Translations under genes and position numbers: made by a program | Notes under the pieces: generated by a model | Database searches by the model: none | What the model was told of the DNA's origin: nothing | Seen by the model: only the letters and a program-made list of their open reading frames with translations | Assembly: GCA_028279555.1 (NCBI GenBank) | Contig: JANQNO010000007.1 | Span: 124,001-188,000 of the forward strand | Length of the DNA stretch: 64,000 bases | Origin: Sphingorhabdus sp. | GTDB lineage: Bacteria; Pseudomonadota; Alphaproteobacteria; Sphingomonadales; Sphingomonadaceae | Direction of reading: 5' to 3' | Shown: positions 55,391 through 63,706 of the stretch, one piece after another | Layout of the letters: every line of letters starts with the position of its first letter | How positions within the stretch are numbered: position 1 is the first letter of the stretch

Positions 55391-55708
55391 ATGAACAAAG
55401 CCATTTATGCCCTTCTACCCATCACCCTTGCTCTTTCCGCCTGCGCCACGCCGGAAACACGGATCAAGACGGCGCTCACCGATGCCGGTCTCTCAGAACC
55501 GATGGCAGCCTGCATGGCCGACCGTATGGTGGACCGGCTGTCGCTGATGCAGCTCAACAAGCTGCGCGGGCTCAAAAAGCTCAAAAATACCGATGTGAAG
55601 AAACTGAGCGTCGACGAGTTTCTGAAGCGTACCAAATCGCTGCAGGATCCCGAGATATTGAGTGTAACGAGCACGTCGGCTGCGATCTGCGCGGTAAAGT
55701 CGCTCTAG
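55391..55708 (+). CDS. Small putative lipoprotein
   Basis: A 105-residue protein starting MNKAIYALLPITLALSACATP, with a clear lipobox (LSAC). The mature part has two helices and two further cysteines but no known domain. It follows ppa closely, and an REP element and the convergent sppA gene follow. Confidence 0.75.
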   Translation: MNKAIYALLPITLALSACATPETRIKTALTDAGLSEPMAACMADRMVDRLSLMQLNKLRGLKKLKNTDVKKLSVDEFLKRTKSLQDPEILSVTSTSAAICAVKSL

Positions 55709-55744
55709 GGTCAGGACCCTAAATCGATTGCCAGGCCGGACAGA

Positions 55745-55828
55745 CGGGATAGACACTCGCCTGCATCGAAGATGCAGTTTATCCTGAGCGGCTGCTGCAA
55801 GCAGCCAGCCGAAGGGCGGGTGTGACGA
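55745..55828. repeat. REP-like palindrome with nested cassette (before sppA)
   Basis: Outer pieces GGGATAGACACTCGCC and GGCGGGTGTGACG; cassette TGCATCGAAGATGCA ... GGCTGCTGCAAGCAGCC ... GAAGGGC, identical to that at 51122. Confidence 0.8.
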
Positions 55829-55870
55829 CTCAGCTTGCGTGGATCATGCTCTGGGAGCGGCAGTATCAGC

Positions 55871-57760
55871 CTAGCGCGCGAGAAAGGACCACCAGCGCGC
55901 GGCATCCAGATCGGCGGCTGGATTTGGAGCGTTTGCCGGCGCGAAAACCGCGCATTCGAGGCAGCGGGCCTGAATGCCCTTGACCGAGAGCAGTCCAGCG
56001 AGATCGGCAAATATCATCTGCTGCGCCAGAGTCTGCTGCCAGCTTGCACGGGCGAAGAGGTCCATCGGCGGCAGATCGGCATAGCGAGCCCCAACAAAAC
56101 TGCCGAGCCAGCCGAAGCGCATATCGGCGGGCGGATCGAAATAGCGCGCATGCCAGCCATCTTCATCCAGCTTGGCGCGCTTGGCCGCTTCGGCGAGCGC
56201 GTCTTCCATCGCGCCAAGCCGGTCGACAAGACCTAGCTGCCGCGCGGTTCCGCCCGCCCAGATGCGCCCCTGCGCAATAGCATCGACCTGCTCGGCCGTC
56301 TTGCCGCGCGAATCGGCCACGCGGCCCAGAAAATCGCGATAGCCGTCTTCCACAACGCTTTGTGCTACGCGGTCGAAATCTTCGCTGAAACCGCCAAAGA
56401 CATCCGGCTCGCCCGCAAGCGGAGAGGTTCGTACGCCGTCCGATGTAATGCCGATCTTGGCCAGCGCATTCTCTGCGCTCGGCAGCACCCCGAAAATACC
56501 TATGGAGCCTGTAATTGTGCCGGGTTCGGCGAAAATGACATCGGCGGGTGTGGATATCCAATATCCGCCGCTGGCCGCCAGATTGGCCATCGACACGATG
56601 ATCGGCAGTTTCTTTTGCTTGGCGGCTTGCAGCGCCAGCCTGATCTGCTCTGAGGCAAACACCGATCCTCCGGGGCTGTCGACGCGCAGCACCAGCGCCT
56701 TTACATCCTCATCGTCGATCGCGCGGTAAATGGTGCGGCTCACCGTTTCTCCGGCGGCAACACCGGGCCCTGCATTGCCGTCGACAATTTCGCCGGCTGC
56801 CGTAACCACGGCAATCGCGCCGCCACCGCTTTCAGGCAACTTGCTGGCAAGCATTGCATCTACACCGAAGCTTGCAAAACTTCCCGGTTCCTCGTCTTCG
56901 CCTTCGCCATATTTCTCGGCCAGAAAATCACCAAAGGCGATCCGGTCCCCCAGCCTGTCAACGAGCCCATTGTCCTTTGCCAATTTGGCCAGATCGCCGC
57001 TGGCCCCTTCAATCTCGCCAGCAGGATCGGTAAGTAGTGCATCGATCTTCGCCTTTGGCCGCGCCTTTTTCATCACCGACAGCGTGTGGTCCCAATATTC
57101 GTCATAGACCGCACTCAAAGCCTCCTTGGCTTCGGGCGACTGATCCTCGCGCAGATAGGGTTCCACCGCGCTTTTATAGGTGCCGACGCGGTAGATATGG
57201 GCCTCGATGCCGCTCTTGTCGAGCAGCCCTTTATAGTAGGTGCGCGAACCGCCGGGACCGGTGATCAAAACCCCGCCGAGCGGATTCATCCAGATTTCGC
57301 TCGCATGCGCGGCCAGTTGATAGCTGCTGTCGAAATAGCCGGTGGCATAGGCATAGACCGGTTTGCCGGCCTTCTTGACGGCTTCCAGCTTTTCACCAAT
57401 CGCCCCAAGGCTGACCTTCCCGCCTCCGGTGAAGCGGTCGAGATCGAGCGCGACGGCCTTTACGCGGTCATCCTCTGCGGCCAGCTCCAGCGCGCGCACG
57501 ATGTCCCGCTGCCGATATTGGCGCATGGGAGCTGCACCGGAAAGCAGGGCCTGAAGCGGGTCGACGGCTGCGGGCTGTTCGACAATACTGCCTTCGAGCG
57601 AGAGATTGAGCACGCCGTCGCGCACATTACCGGGATTTGGAGCGCTATTTAGTGCTGCAAAAAGCAGGGCAAAGAAAAGCAGGAGGAGGAGCAGAACCAG
57701 AAAGTCCTTCACCCCGACGACAAATTTCCACAAGATTCGCGCTACATCGACCATAGTCAT
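55871..57760 (-). CDS. sppA: Signal peptide peptidase SppA, 67-kDa type
   Basis: A 629-residue inner-membrane serine protease with Ser-Lys dyad. Residues 15-38 form the membrane anchor. The duplicated ClpP-like domains are visible: VALDLDRFTGGGKVSLGAIGEKLE and ALVLRVDSPGGSVFASEQIRLA (N- and C-terminal oxyanion strands), then MANLAASGGYWISTPADVIFAEPGTITGSIGIFG with the catalytic Ser near SGGYW. The catalytic Lys is in the first half. It degrades cleaved signal peptides. ATG 57760 or 57754. Confidence 0.94.
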   Translation of the reverse strand: MTMVDVARILWKFVVGVKDFLVLLLLLLFFALLFAALNSAPNPGNVRDGVLNLSLEGSIVEQPAAVDPLQALLSGAAPMRQYRQRDIVRALELAAEDDRVKAVALDLDRFTGGGKVSLGAIGEKLEAVKKAGKPVYAYATGYFDSSYQLAAHASEIWMNPLGGVLITGPGGSRTYYKGLLDKSGIEAHIYRVGTYKSAVEPYLREDQSPEAKEALSAVYDEYWDHTLSVMKKARPKAKIDALLTDPAGEIEGASGDLAKLAKDNGLVDRLGDRIAFGDFLAEKYGEGEDEEPGSFASFGVDAMLASKLPESGGGAIAVVTAAGEIVDGNAGPGVAAGETVSRTIYRAIDDEDVKALVLRVDSPGGSVFASEQIRLALQAAKQKKLPIIVSMANLAASGGYWISTPADVIFAEPGTITGSIGIFGVLPSAENALAKIGITSDGVRTSPLAGEPDVFGGFSEDFDRVAQSVVEDGYRDFLGRVADSRGKTAEQVDAIAQGRIWAGGTARQLGLVDRLGAMEDALAEAAKRAKLDEDGWHARYFDPPADMRFGWLGSFVGARYADLPPMDLFARASWQQTLAQQMIFADLAGLLSVKGIQARCLECAVFAPANAPNPAADLDAARWWSFLAR

Positions 57761-57800
57761 TCCCGATCATCTGCTTTCCTTCGATGTAGGGGCGGCATTC

Positions 57801-57837
57801 CAAAATGAAAAGGACCACCAGTTGGCTCTGGTGGTCC
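57801..57837 (-). terminator. Terminator downstream of a small leftward transcript
   Basis: GGACCACCAG and CTGGTGGTCC form a perfect 10-bp stem with a 6-base loop; on the minus strand TTTTCATTTT follows. Confidence 0.75.
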
Positions 57838-57858
57838 CTTGCATGGGTCAGCGGTCGG

Positions 57859-58000
57859 TTAAGCCGCCGCCGGAAGTGTTGCCATCACCCTGGCCAAAGC
57901 GACGAGGCCGCGCTCATCGCCAGGGCGTTGCTGAATTTTCGGCTCAGCGAACCTGCTCCCGAACGGACATGACCGACCCCTTAACTGAACCATGAGACAT
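57859..58000 (-). CDS. Candidate small protein gene with full ribosome-binding site
   Basis: The minus strand has AGGAGG exactly seven bases before ATG 58000, starting an 18-codon frame (58000-57944) that ends at TGA. The next frame, from ATG 57993, runs 44 codons to 57859 and ends in ARVMATLPAAA. Reading one base on at the TGA joins them, as in prfB-type +1 frameshifting, or the two are alternatives. The unit ends before a strong terminator (57801-57837). Protein family not recognised, coding status uncertain; the perfect initiation site argues that something is translated. Confidence 0.4.
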
Positions 58001-58155
58001 CGGATCACCTCCTTTCGATTGTTGAAAAAATGTTGCTTTGCGCATTGCTTTGCCCTCCGCAACCACAGGTGTGAATCAGCGGGCACGCATAAACAAGACT
58101 TGATTTAATTTTTTTTCCGGCCAAAGATGGAGTTTCCGGCCTGAGCGCGGCCGCA

Positions 58156-58698
58156 TCAGCGCCTGCAATCCTCGACAATCCGGCCAATTTCCGACCAGAC
58201 AGGCAGCGCGAGCGAGAGCTCCCCGCTTGTCTGCAGCGCTATCCTGCCGCGGCTATAGGCTATCGCATCAAGAATTGGATCGTTCGGCATGATCTCCGCC
58301 GCCATATAGGGGCGCTGCCCGCCGGTACTGCGCGCTGGCAGCTCCTTCAGCCGCGCCGAGCTTCGCAAGGTAAATTGCCCGCTTCGCTGCGAAGAAGCCC
58401 GGCCCAGATAAATCCGCCCGCGCTGTATATCGCAGCGCAATGTCACCAGTGCATCGCCGCCGGCAGGCCCGAAAAGCGCGATCGATCCGCGGCCATCCTG
58501 CCGGTATGCCCAGTCGCCGGGCGTGATCGGCCATTCGGTCCAGTGACCGCTGGGCTGGGCCGGAGCAGCCGCCACGGGCGCGGGAACGACCGGCGCGGGC
58601 ACCGCCGCCGGTTCGGGCTGCGGCGGAGGAGGCGCTGCGCAAGATGCGAGCGTAGCCGCCGCGGCGAAGCCATAGATAAAGGAGAATCGCGCCTGCAT
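58156..58698 (-). CDS. Putative lipoprotein with proline-rich linker
   Basis: A 180-residue protein. ATG 58698 begins MQARFSFIYGFAAAATLASCA (lipobox ASC); a Pro/Ala-rich linker follows (about residues 22-50), then a folded domain with repeated beta strands (WTEWPITPGDWAYRQDGRGSIALFG). The frame runs further upstream, but that extension lies opposite the tlyA-like gene and is not supported. Function unknown. Divergent from tlyA. Confidence 0.78.
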   Translation of the reverse strand: MQARFSFIYGFAAAATLASCAAPPPPQPEPAAVPAPVVPAPVAAAPAQPSGHWTEWPITPGDWAYRQDGRGSIALFGPAGGDALVTLRCDIQRGRIYLGRASSQRSGQFTLRSSARLKELPARSTGGQRPYMAAEIMPNDPILDAIAYSRGRIALQTSGELSLALPVWSEIGRIVEDCRR

Positions 58699-58746
58699 AG
58701 CCGCCTTATGGCCAAAGGCAGCTATGGTGGCTAGAGCGATAACCAT

Positions 58747-59496
58747 ATGCCGGCAAAGAAAATCAGGATCGATCAACTGCTTGTCGAGCGCGGCCTGGCG
58801 GAAAGCCGGACGCGCGCGCAGGCGCTGGTCATGGCCGGGCTGGTGACGGCGAATGAAACAAAAATCGACAAGGCCGGGCAGCAGGTCGCGCCGGACGCCG
58901 ATATAAGCGTGAAGGGCCGCGACCATCCCTGGGTGTCGCGCGGCGGGCTGAAGCTCGATCACGCGCTTTCCGAATTCGGTATCGATGTCGCTGGCAAGGT
59001 CGCCATCGATGTCGGCAGCTCGACGGGCGGCTTTACCGATGTTCTGCTCTCGCGCGGCGCGGTGCGCGTCTATGCGGTGGACAGCGGTACCAATCAGCTC
59101 GCCTGGAAATTGCGGAACGACGAGCGCGTCATTGTGCATGAACAGACGAGCGCGCGGATACTGACCGGCGAACATATCCCCGAAAAGGTGGATATGATCG
59201 TTTGCGATGCCAGCTTTATCGGCCTTGCCAAGGTGCTTGAGCGGCCACTGGCTTTCGCCAAGCAAGGTGCGCAGCTCGTGGCACTGATCAAGCCGCAGTT
59301 CGAGGCCGCGCGGCAGGAAGTCGGCAAGGGCGGTGTGGTCCGCGATACGGCTGTGCATGACCGCGTCTGCCGAGAGGTATCCGGCTGGCTAGAGCATTCT
59401 GGTTGGGCAGTGCACGGCCTGACGCAAAGCCCGACCACTGGCCCCAAAGGCAATATCGAATTTCTGATCTGGGCCGCAAACTCAGGCGGTTCCTAG
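58747..59496 (+). CDS. TlyA-family 23S/16S rRNA methyltransferase (hemolysin A type)
   Basis: A 249-residue protein. N-terminal S4 RNA-binding domain (RIDQLLVERGLAESRTRAQALVMAG) and an FtsJ/RrmJ-like SAM domain with AIDVGSSTGGFTDVLLSRGA and VRVYAVDSGT. Family members 2'-O-methylate rRNA cytidines. A 67-base segment almost matching its last codons recurs at 60991-61057 beyond the next gene. Confidence 0.92.
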   Translation: MPAKKIRIDQLLVERGLAESRTRAQALVMAGLVTANETKIDKAGQQVAPDADISVKGRDHPWVSRGGLKLDHALSEFGIDVAGKVAIDVGSSTGGFTDVLLSRGAVRVYAVDSGTNQLAWKLRNDERVIVHEQTSARILTGEHIPEKVDMIVCDASFIGLAKVLERPLAFAKQGAQLVALIKPQFEAARQEVGKGGVVRDTAVHDRVCREVSGWLEHSGWAVHGLTQSPTTGPKGNIEFLIWAANSGGS

Positions 59497-59509
59497 GCCG
59501 GCCTTGTGC

Positions 59510-60739
59510 CTAAGCCGGTTCGCGTTCCGGCTGCGCCTCGCCCCATGCGGGGAAAGGGTCTTCGAGCCAGGCCCATTCGTCAGGAACGAAATCATCCTCA
59601 GCTACAAGGCATGCATCGAGCGCGGATGTGATCTGCGCCTGATCCATGCCGATGCCAATAAAGACCAGCTCCTGACGGCGGTCACCCCAGACGGGGTCCC
59701 AATGCTTGACCACGAATTCTTCGAATGTGCCATCTTCCGGCCAATGATGTTTGGGAACCGCAGCCCACCAGCGGCCCATCCGGCTCACGGTTTTTTGCAA
59801 TCCCGCAATCGCCAATTCGCCCAGATAGTCGGGGCGCGTTGCCAGCCAGAAATGCCCTTTCGAGCGAATGACCTTGTCGAGACTTTCGCCGACAAGGAAG
59901 CGATAGAATTTGGCCGGGTCGAATGGCCGCCGCGCGCGGTAGACAAAGCTCTCGACGCCATATTCCTCGCTTTCGGGCCGGTGGCTGGCATAGTCATAGA
60001 GCTCCTTGAGCCAGAGCGGATGCTGCTCGGCCTGCTCTTCATCGAACAGGCCGGTGTCGAGGACGGCATCCAGATCCACCTTGCCATAATCCGCCTCGAT
60101 GATCCGCGCATCGCCGTTCAAAGACGCGACGACTTTCTTGACCATCGCAAGCTGTTCGGCGCTTACATCGCTTGCCTTGTTCACAATCACAACATCGGCA
60201 AACTCGATTTGCTCGACAAGCAGGCCGACGAGGCTGCGGTCATCGCCTTCACCCGCGGTCTCGCCTCGCGCAGAAAGCAGGTCGCTGCTCGAATAGTCAG
60301 CGAGCAGATTGACCGCATCGACGACCGTAACCATGGTGTCGAGCTGCGACACATCGCCAAGGCTCTCGCCATCTTCATCGCGGAAAGAAAATGTAGCGGC
60401 CACAGGAAGCGGCTCGGAAATACCGGTGCTCTCGATGACAAGATAGTCGAAACGGCCATCTTCGGCCAGCGCGCGAACCTCTTTCAACAGATCATCGCGC
60501 AAGGTGCAGCAGATGCAGCCATTGGTCATTTCGACCAGCGTTTCTTCCGAGCGCGACAGGGTTGCCTCTCCGCCGCGCACAAGATCGGCATCGATATTCA
60601 CCTCCGACATGTCATTCACGATCACAGCCACTTTCTTGCCCTCACGGTTGGTGAGGATGTGGTTCAGAAGGGTCGTCTTTCCTGCACCGAGAAAGCCGGA
60701 GAGAACGGTAACGGGCAAGCGCTTTTCGGGAGGCATCAT
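59510..60739 (-). CDS. CobW/COG0523 family GTPase, probable zinc-metallochaperone
   Basis: A 409-residue G3E GTPase. Walker [16 protein letters not shown] (residues 15-29), the metal motif [12 protein letters not shown] (C-x-C-C, about residue 76), and NKASD (G4). C-terminal CobW_C domain. COG0523 proteins deliver zinc to target enzymes under zinc limitation. A near-perfect 21-bp palindrome of Zur type lies 19 bases upstream (60758-60778). The gene is in the gap between tlyA and a second copy of the tlyA 3' end. Confidence 0.9.
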   Translation of the reverse strand: MMPPEKRLPVTVLSGFLGAGKTTLLNHILTNREGKKVAVIVNDMSEVNIDADLVRGGEATLSRSEETLVEMTNGCICCTLRDDLLKEVRALAEDGRFDYLVIESTGISEPLPVAATFSFRDEDGESLGDVSQLDTMVTVVDAVNLLADYSSSDLLSARGETAGEGDDRSLVGLLVEQIEFADVVIVNKASDVSAEQLAMVKKVVASLNGDARIIEADYGKVDLDAVLDTGLFDEEQAEQHPLWLKELYDYASHRPESEEYGVESFVYRARRPFDPAKFYRFLVGESLDKVIRSKGHFWLATRPDYLGELAIAGLQKTVSRMGRWWAAVPKHHWPEDGTFEEFVVKHWDPVWGDRRQELVFIGIGMDQAQITSALDACLVAEDDFVPDEWAWLEDPFPAWGEAQPEREPA

Positions 60740-60757
60740 CGGGGAATCCCTATGTTT

Positions 60758-60778
60758 AAATGGTATAGTATATCATTT
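60758..60778 (-). promoter_or_regulatory. Zur-like palindrome upstream of the CobW-type gene
   Basis: Outer arms AAATG and CATTT, inner arms TATA and TATA, 21 bp overall with one mismatched pair. Typical Zur boxes have the same AAATG...CATTT frame with a TATAA core. Fur binding remains possible. Confidence 0.6.
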
Positions 60779-60990
60779 CTCTACACGTGAGAGTTGGAGC
60801 CGACAATAGAAGATTGGGTGCTGTGCCAGCATCAATCGGTAAAGCGCCTCCACCCTCGGTAGTGCCTTTTTGCATCTCGCGATAGCGCGTGATTTCAAAT
60901 GGCAGTTCTTTATCATAATCCACAAGACAACTCCGGCGAACGAGATAATAAGACGGGGCCGGTCCTTACATGCATTTACCATACGTTCCA

Positions 60991-61057
60991 GACGCAAAGC
61001 CCAATTACGGGCCGCACAGGCAATATCGAATTTCTGGTCTGGGCATCGGCATCGTAG
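60991..61057 (+). pseudogene. Fragment of a tlyA 3' end (divergent copy)
   Basis: Begins GACGCAAAGCCC and continues GGCAATATCGAATTTCTG, then TAG. The translation TQSPITGRTGNIEFLVWAS aligns with TQSPTTGPKGNIEFLIWAA at the TlyA C-terminus. There is no start or upstream coding match, so it is a remnant. The sequences differ at many third positions, so it comes from another allele rather than a recent duplication. Confidence 0.82.
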
Positions 61058-61266
61058 GATGCCTAAGATTGCACTATTCGAATTTTCAAAAGTAGTTCGT
61101 TGCTCATGCTCTGCAAAGAAACCGCGTCCGCTATAGATGGTGTCGCCCATCAATTTATATTCCAAACACTTGAAGAATTACTACCCGGATTCATCTATGA
61201 CTGGTTTGGGTAATGAAAGGCGGCTAGTCCCGGACAGGTTGATTCGACTATGGGAGCTTTCGTCCA

Positions 61267-61761
61267 GTGAATATAGTTTTGGATGTTCTTGTTGGAGGCG
61301 TCTGCCTCGCCATGGTGGTCGCCGGTGTCATTTGGCAGGGCATGACATATGCTTCTTTGGACAAAGGGGGCGATTCTCTACCCATTAGACTCTGGATTGG
61401 TTTTCCGATCGGAGCTCTACTTGCGTTCGGATATGTGTTTGTTCAAATTGCAAACTGGTTTTCCAGTGAGCCATCCAATACGTTTCTGGGAACTGTAGGT
61501 GTGTTTCTGTCGATATTGGCAGTAACGCTTGTTTGGCACCTAAAGAATGTTGTGGGCCAATTTTTGGTCGGCATCTCGGCCGCTTGGGCAACATACCGCT
61601 ATTATGTTGCCGGAGAATTTGACGTCCTTCCGCTCTTTGGTTGGGTCGTTGATTTCTTGCTTTACTGGGCGCCGCCATCAATTCAAATTGCGTATGTGGC
61701 TGGTTCCTTTGTGGTTTTTATTGTATCCGGGATTCTTGCCTTGCTACAGTTTGACTGGTGA
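61267..61761 (+). CDS. Hypothetical polytopic membrane protein in a low-GC patch
   Basis: A 164-residue protein with GTG start and five to six hydrophobic helices; no known family. Base composition is about 43% GC, well below the neighbouring genes. The patch 60780-61830 otherwise contains only the tlyA fragment. It may be a recent acquisition. No ribosome-binding site better than GTCCA precedes the start. Confidence 0.6.
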   Translation: MNIVLDVLVGGVCLAMVVAGVIWQGMTYASLDKGGDSLPIRLWIGFPIGALLAFGYVFVQIANWFSSEPSNTFLGTVGVFLSILAVTLVWHLKNVVGQFLVGISAAWATYRYYVAGEFDVLPLFGWVVDFLLYWAPPSIQIAYVAGSFVVFIVSGILALLQFDW

Positions 61762-61829
61762 ACAACATTGGGTCGACAACAAACATCACAATACGTCTCT
61801 TGACTTTGGCAAAACGGACCTGGTGCTGC

Positions 61830-63638
61830 CTACCCTTTATACATCCCGTCAAGCTTCACCTGATAGCGCTCCTTTATCACATGCCGGCGGATTTTCATGC
61901 TCGGCGTCATTTCTCCATTTTCAATGGCAAAGGGTTCGTCGGTAAATTCATATTTGCGCACTTTTTCCACCACCGAAAGATCGGCATTGACGCGGTCGAC
62001 CGCGGCGCGGATGGCGGCGCGGAATTCGGGATTATCCTGCATCTCGGCAAAATCATATTTCTTGCCCTGTTCGCGCGCCCATTCGAGCGCCCATTCCGGA
62101 TCGGGCACGATCAGCCCGACAATATAGGGCCGCTTGTCGCCCGACACCATTGCCTGCAAGATTTCCGGCTGCAATGTCAGCATGCCTTCCACCTTTTGCG
62201 GCGCGACATTGTCACCCTTGTCATTGACGATCAGGTCTTTCTTGCGATCGGTGATGACGATGCGCCCGGCCTCGTCGATATGCCCGACATCGCCGGTATG
62301 CAGCCAGCCATCCTTGATCACGCGCCGGGTTTCCGCCTTGTTGCGCCAATAGCCCTGCATCACCAGCTCGCCGCGGACACAAATCTCGCCATCTTCGGCG
62401 ATGCGCACCTCGGTATTTTTGAGCGGAGGGCCAACGGTGTCCATCTTGAGCCCGGTTTTGGGGCGGTTGCAGCTGATCACCGGGCCGGCTTCGGTCTGGC
62501 CATAGCCCTGCAATAACGTGACGCCCAGCGACTGAAAGAATATGCCGATATCGGGATTGAGCGGCGCGCCGCCAGACACCATCGCCTTGATCCGGCCGCC
62601 CAGCCGCTTGCGAATTTTCGGTTTCAATGTGCGCGAAAGCAGCATGCGCATGGCAAAATCGCGTTTTCTCTTCTTGCCGGTAAAGTCGCGCTCGCCAATT
62701 GTCAGAGCCTTGTCCAGCAGATAGCCCGGCATCTTCCCCTGTTTCTCGACCGCCTTGATCATGCGCGCGCGCAGCACCTCGAACAGGCGCGGAACCACGA
62801 CCATGATGGTTGGCCGCACCTCCTCTATATTGCTCGCCAGCTTCTCCAGCCCCTCGCTATAATAGATCTCGGCGCCCACGCCGATCGGCAAAAACTGTCC
62901 GCCTGAATGCTCATAGGCATGACTGAGCGGCAGGAAAGACAGGAATATTTCGTCGCCGAGGCCGAAATCCTCGCGCAGCACAGTGCCCGAACCTTCGACA
63001 TTATGCAGGATCGCACCGTGATGCTGCATTACGCCGCGCGGCGCGCCGCCCGTTCCGCTGGTATAGATAAGGCAGGCCAGATCGTCGCGCCCGACATCTT
63101 CCATCGCTTCGGCAAGCGCAGCGACATCCGCGTCCGTCCCCTGCACGAGGTCCGACCAGTCGTGTATCGCAAGCTGCCCGGTCTGAGCTACCCTGAGCGG
63201 CTCCATGCCGATGATGAATTCGGCCTGGGAGGACCGCACAGCGGCCGGCATAAGCGTTTCTGCAAGCTTGGCCGTCGAGACAATGATCGCCCGCGAGGCG
63301 CTGTTGTCGAGAATATGCTGGTGATCGCGCTCGGTATTGGTCGTGTAGGTCGGCACGGTGACGCAGCCAGCGGCCATGATAGCAAGATCGGCTATGCACC
63401 ATTCGGGCCGGTTTTCCGAAACCAGCATCACCCGGTCGCCCTTTTCGAGCCCGAGTTTTTTGAGCGATTTGGCAAGCCCGGCAACGCGCCGCGCCACTTC
63501 GTTCCAGCTCAGGCTGACCCATTCGCCGTCCTGCTTTCGCCAAAGAAAGGGGCGGTCGCCGCGCGCCTCGGCTTTGGCGAGGAACAGCGCCACCAGATTG
63601 TCATGGCCTTCAAAATCGTCGAATTTCCCTGCGCCCAC
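61830..63638 (-). CDS. Long-chain fatty-acid-CoA ligase (FAA1/FadD15-type)
   Basis: A 602-residue AMP-forming ligase. P-loop LIYTSGTGGAPRGVMQHH, HAYEHSGGQF, GYGQTEAGPVISCN, and HTGDVGHIDEAGRIVITDRKKDLIVNDKGDNVAPQKVE near the C-terminus match the long-chain acyl-CoA ligases. It activates fatty acids for degradation or lipid synthesis. A partial gene, possibly a TetR regulator, lies upstream on the same strand. Confidence 0.94.
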   Translation of the reverse strand: MGAGKFDDFEGHDNLVALFLAKAEARGDRPFLWRKQDGEWVSLSWNEVARRVAGLAKSLKKLGLEKGDRVMLVSENRPEWCIADLAIMAAGCVTVPTYTTNTERDHQHILDNSASRAIIVSTAKLAETLMPAAVRSSQAEFIIGMEPLRVAQTGQLAIHDWSDLVQGTDADVAALAEAMEDVGRDDLACLIYTSGTGGAPRGVMQHHGAILHNVEGSGTVLREDFGLGDEIFLSFLPLSHAYEHSGGQFLPIGVGAEIYYSEGLEKLASNIEEVRPTIMVVVPRLFEVLRARMIKAVEKQGKMPGYLLDKALTIGERDFTGKKRKRDFAMRMLLSRTLKPKIRKRLGGRIKAMVSGGAPLNPDIGIFFQSLGVTLLQGYGQTEAGPVISCNRPKTGLKMDTVGPPLKNTEVRIAEDGEICVRGELVMQGYWRNKAETRRVIKDGWLHTGDVGHIDEAGRIVITDRKKDLIVNDKGDNVAPQKVEGMLTLQPEILQAMVSGDKRPYIVGLIVPDPEWALEWAREQGKKYDFAEMQDNPEFRAAIRAAVDRVNADLSVVEKVRKYEFTDEPFAIENGEMTPSMKIRRHVIKERYQVKLDGMYKG

Positions 63639-63706
63639 CTATTCCCTCCCTCACTCTTCAAAGGAAGCTAGCGCGGCTTTTTGCGGAGTGCAATCGGAGA
63701 CCTTGA

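Noticed and set aside
42646-55870. CRISPR-like repeats
   Set aside because: The repeats are palindromes of variable spacing between genes, without uniform spacers or cas genes.
59504-60790. 428-codon plus-strand frame
   Set aside because: Shadow of the CobW-type gene.
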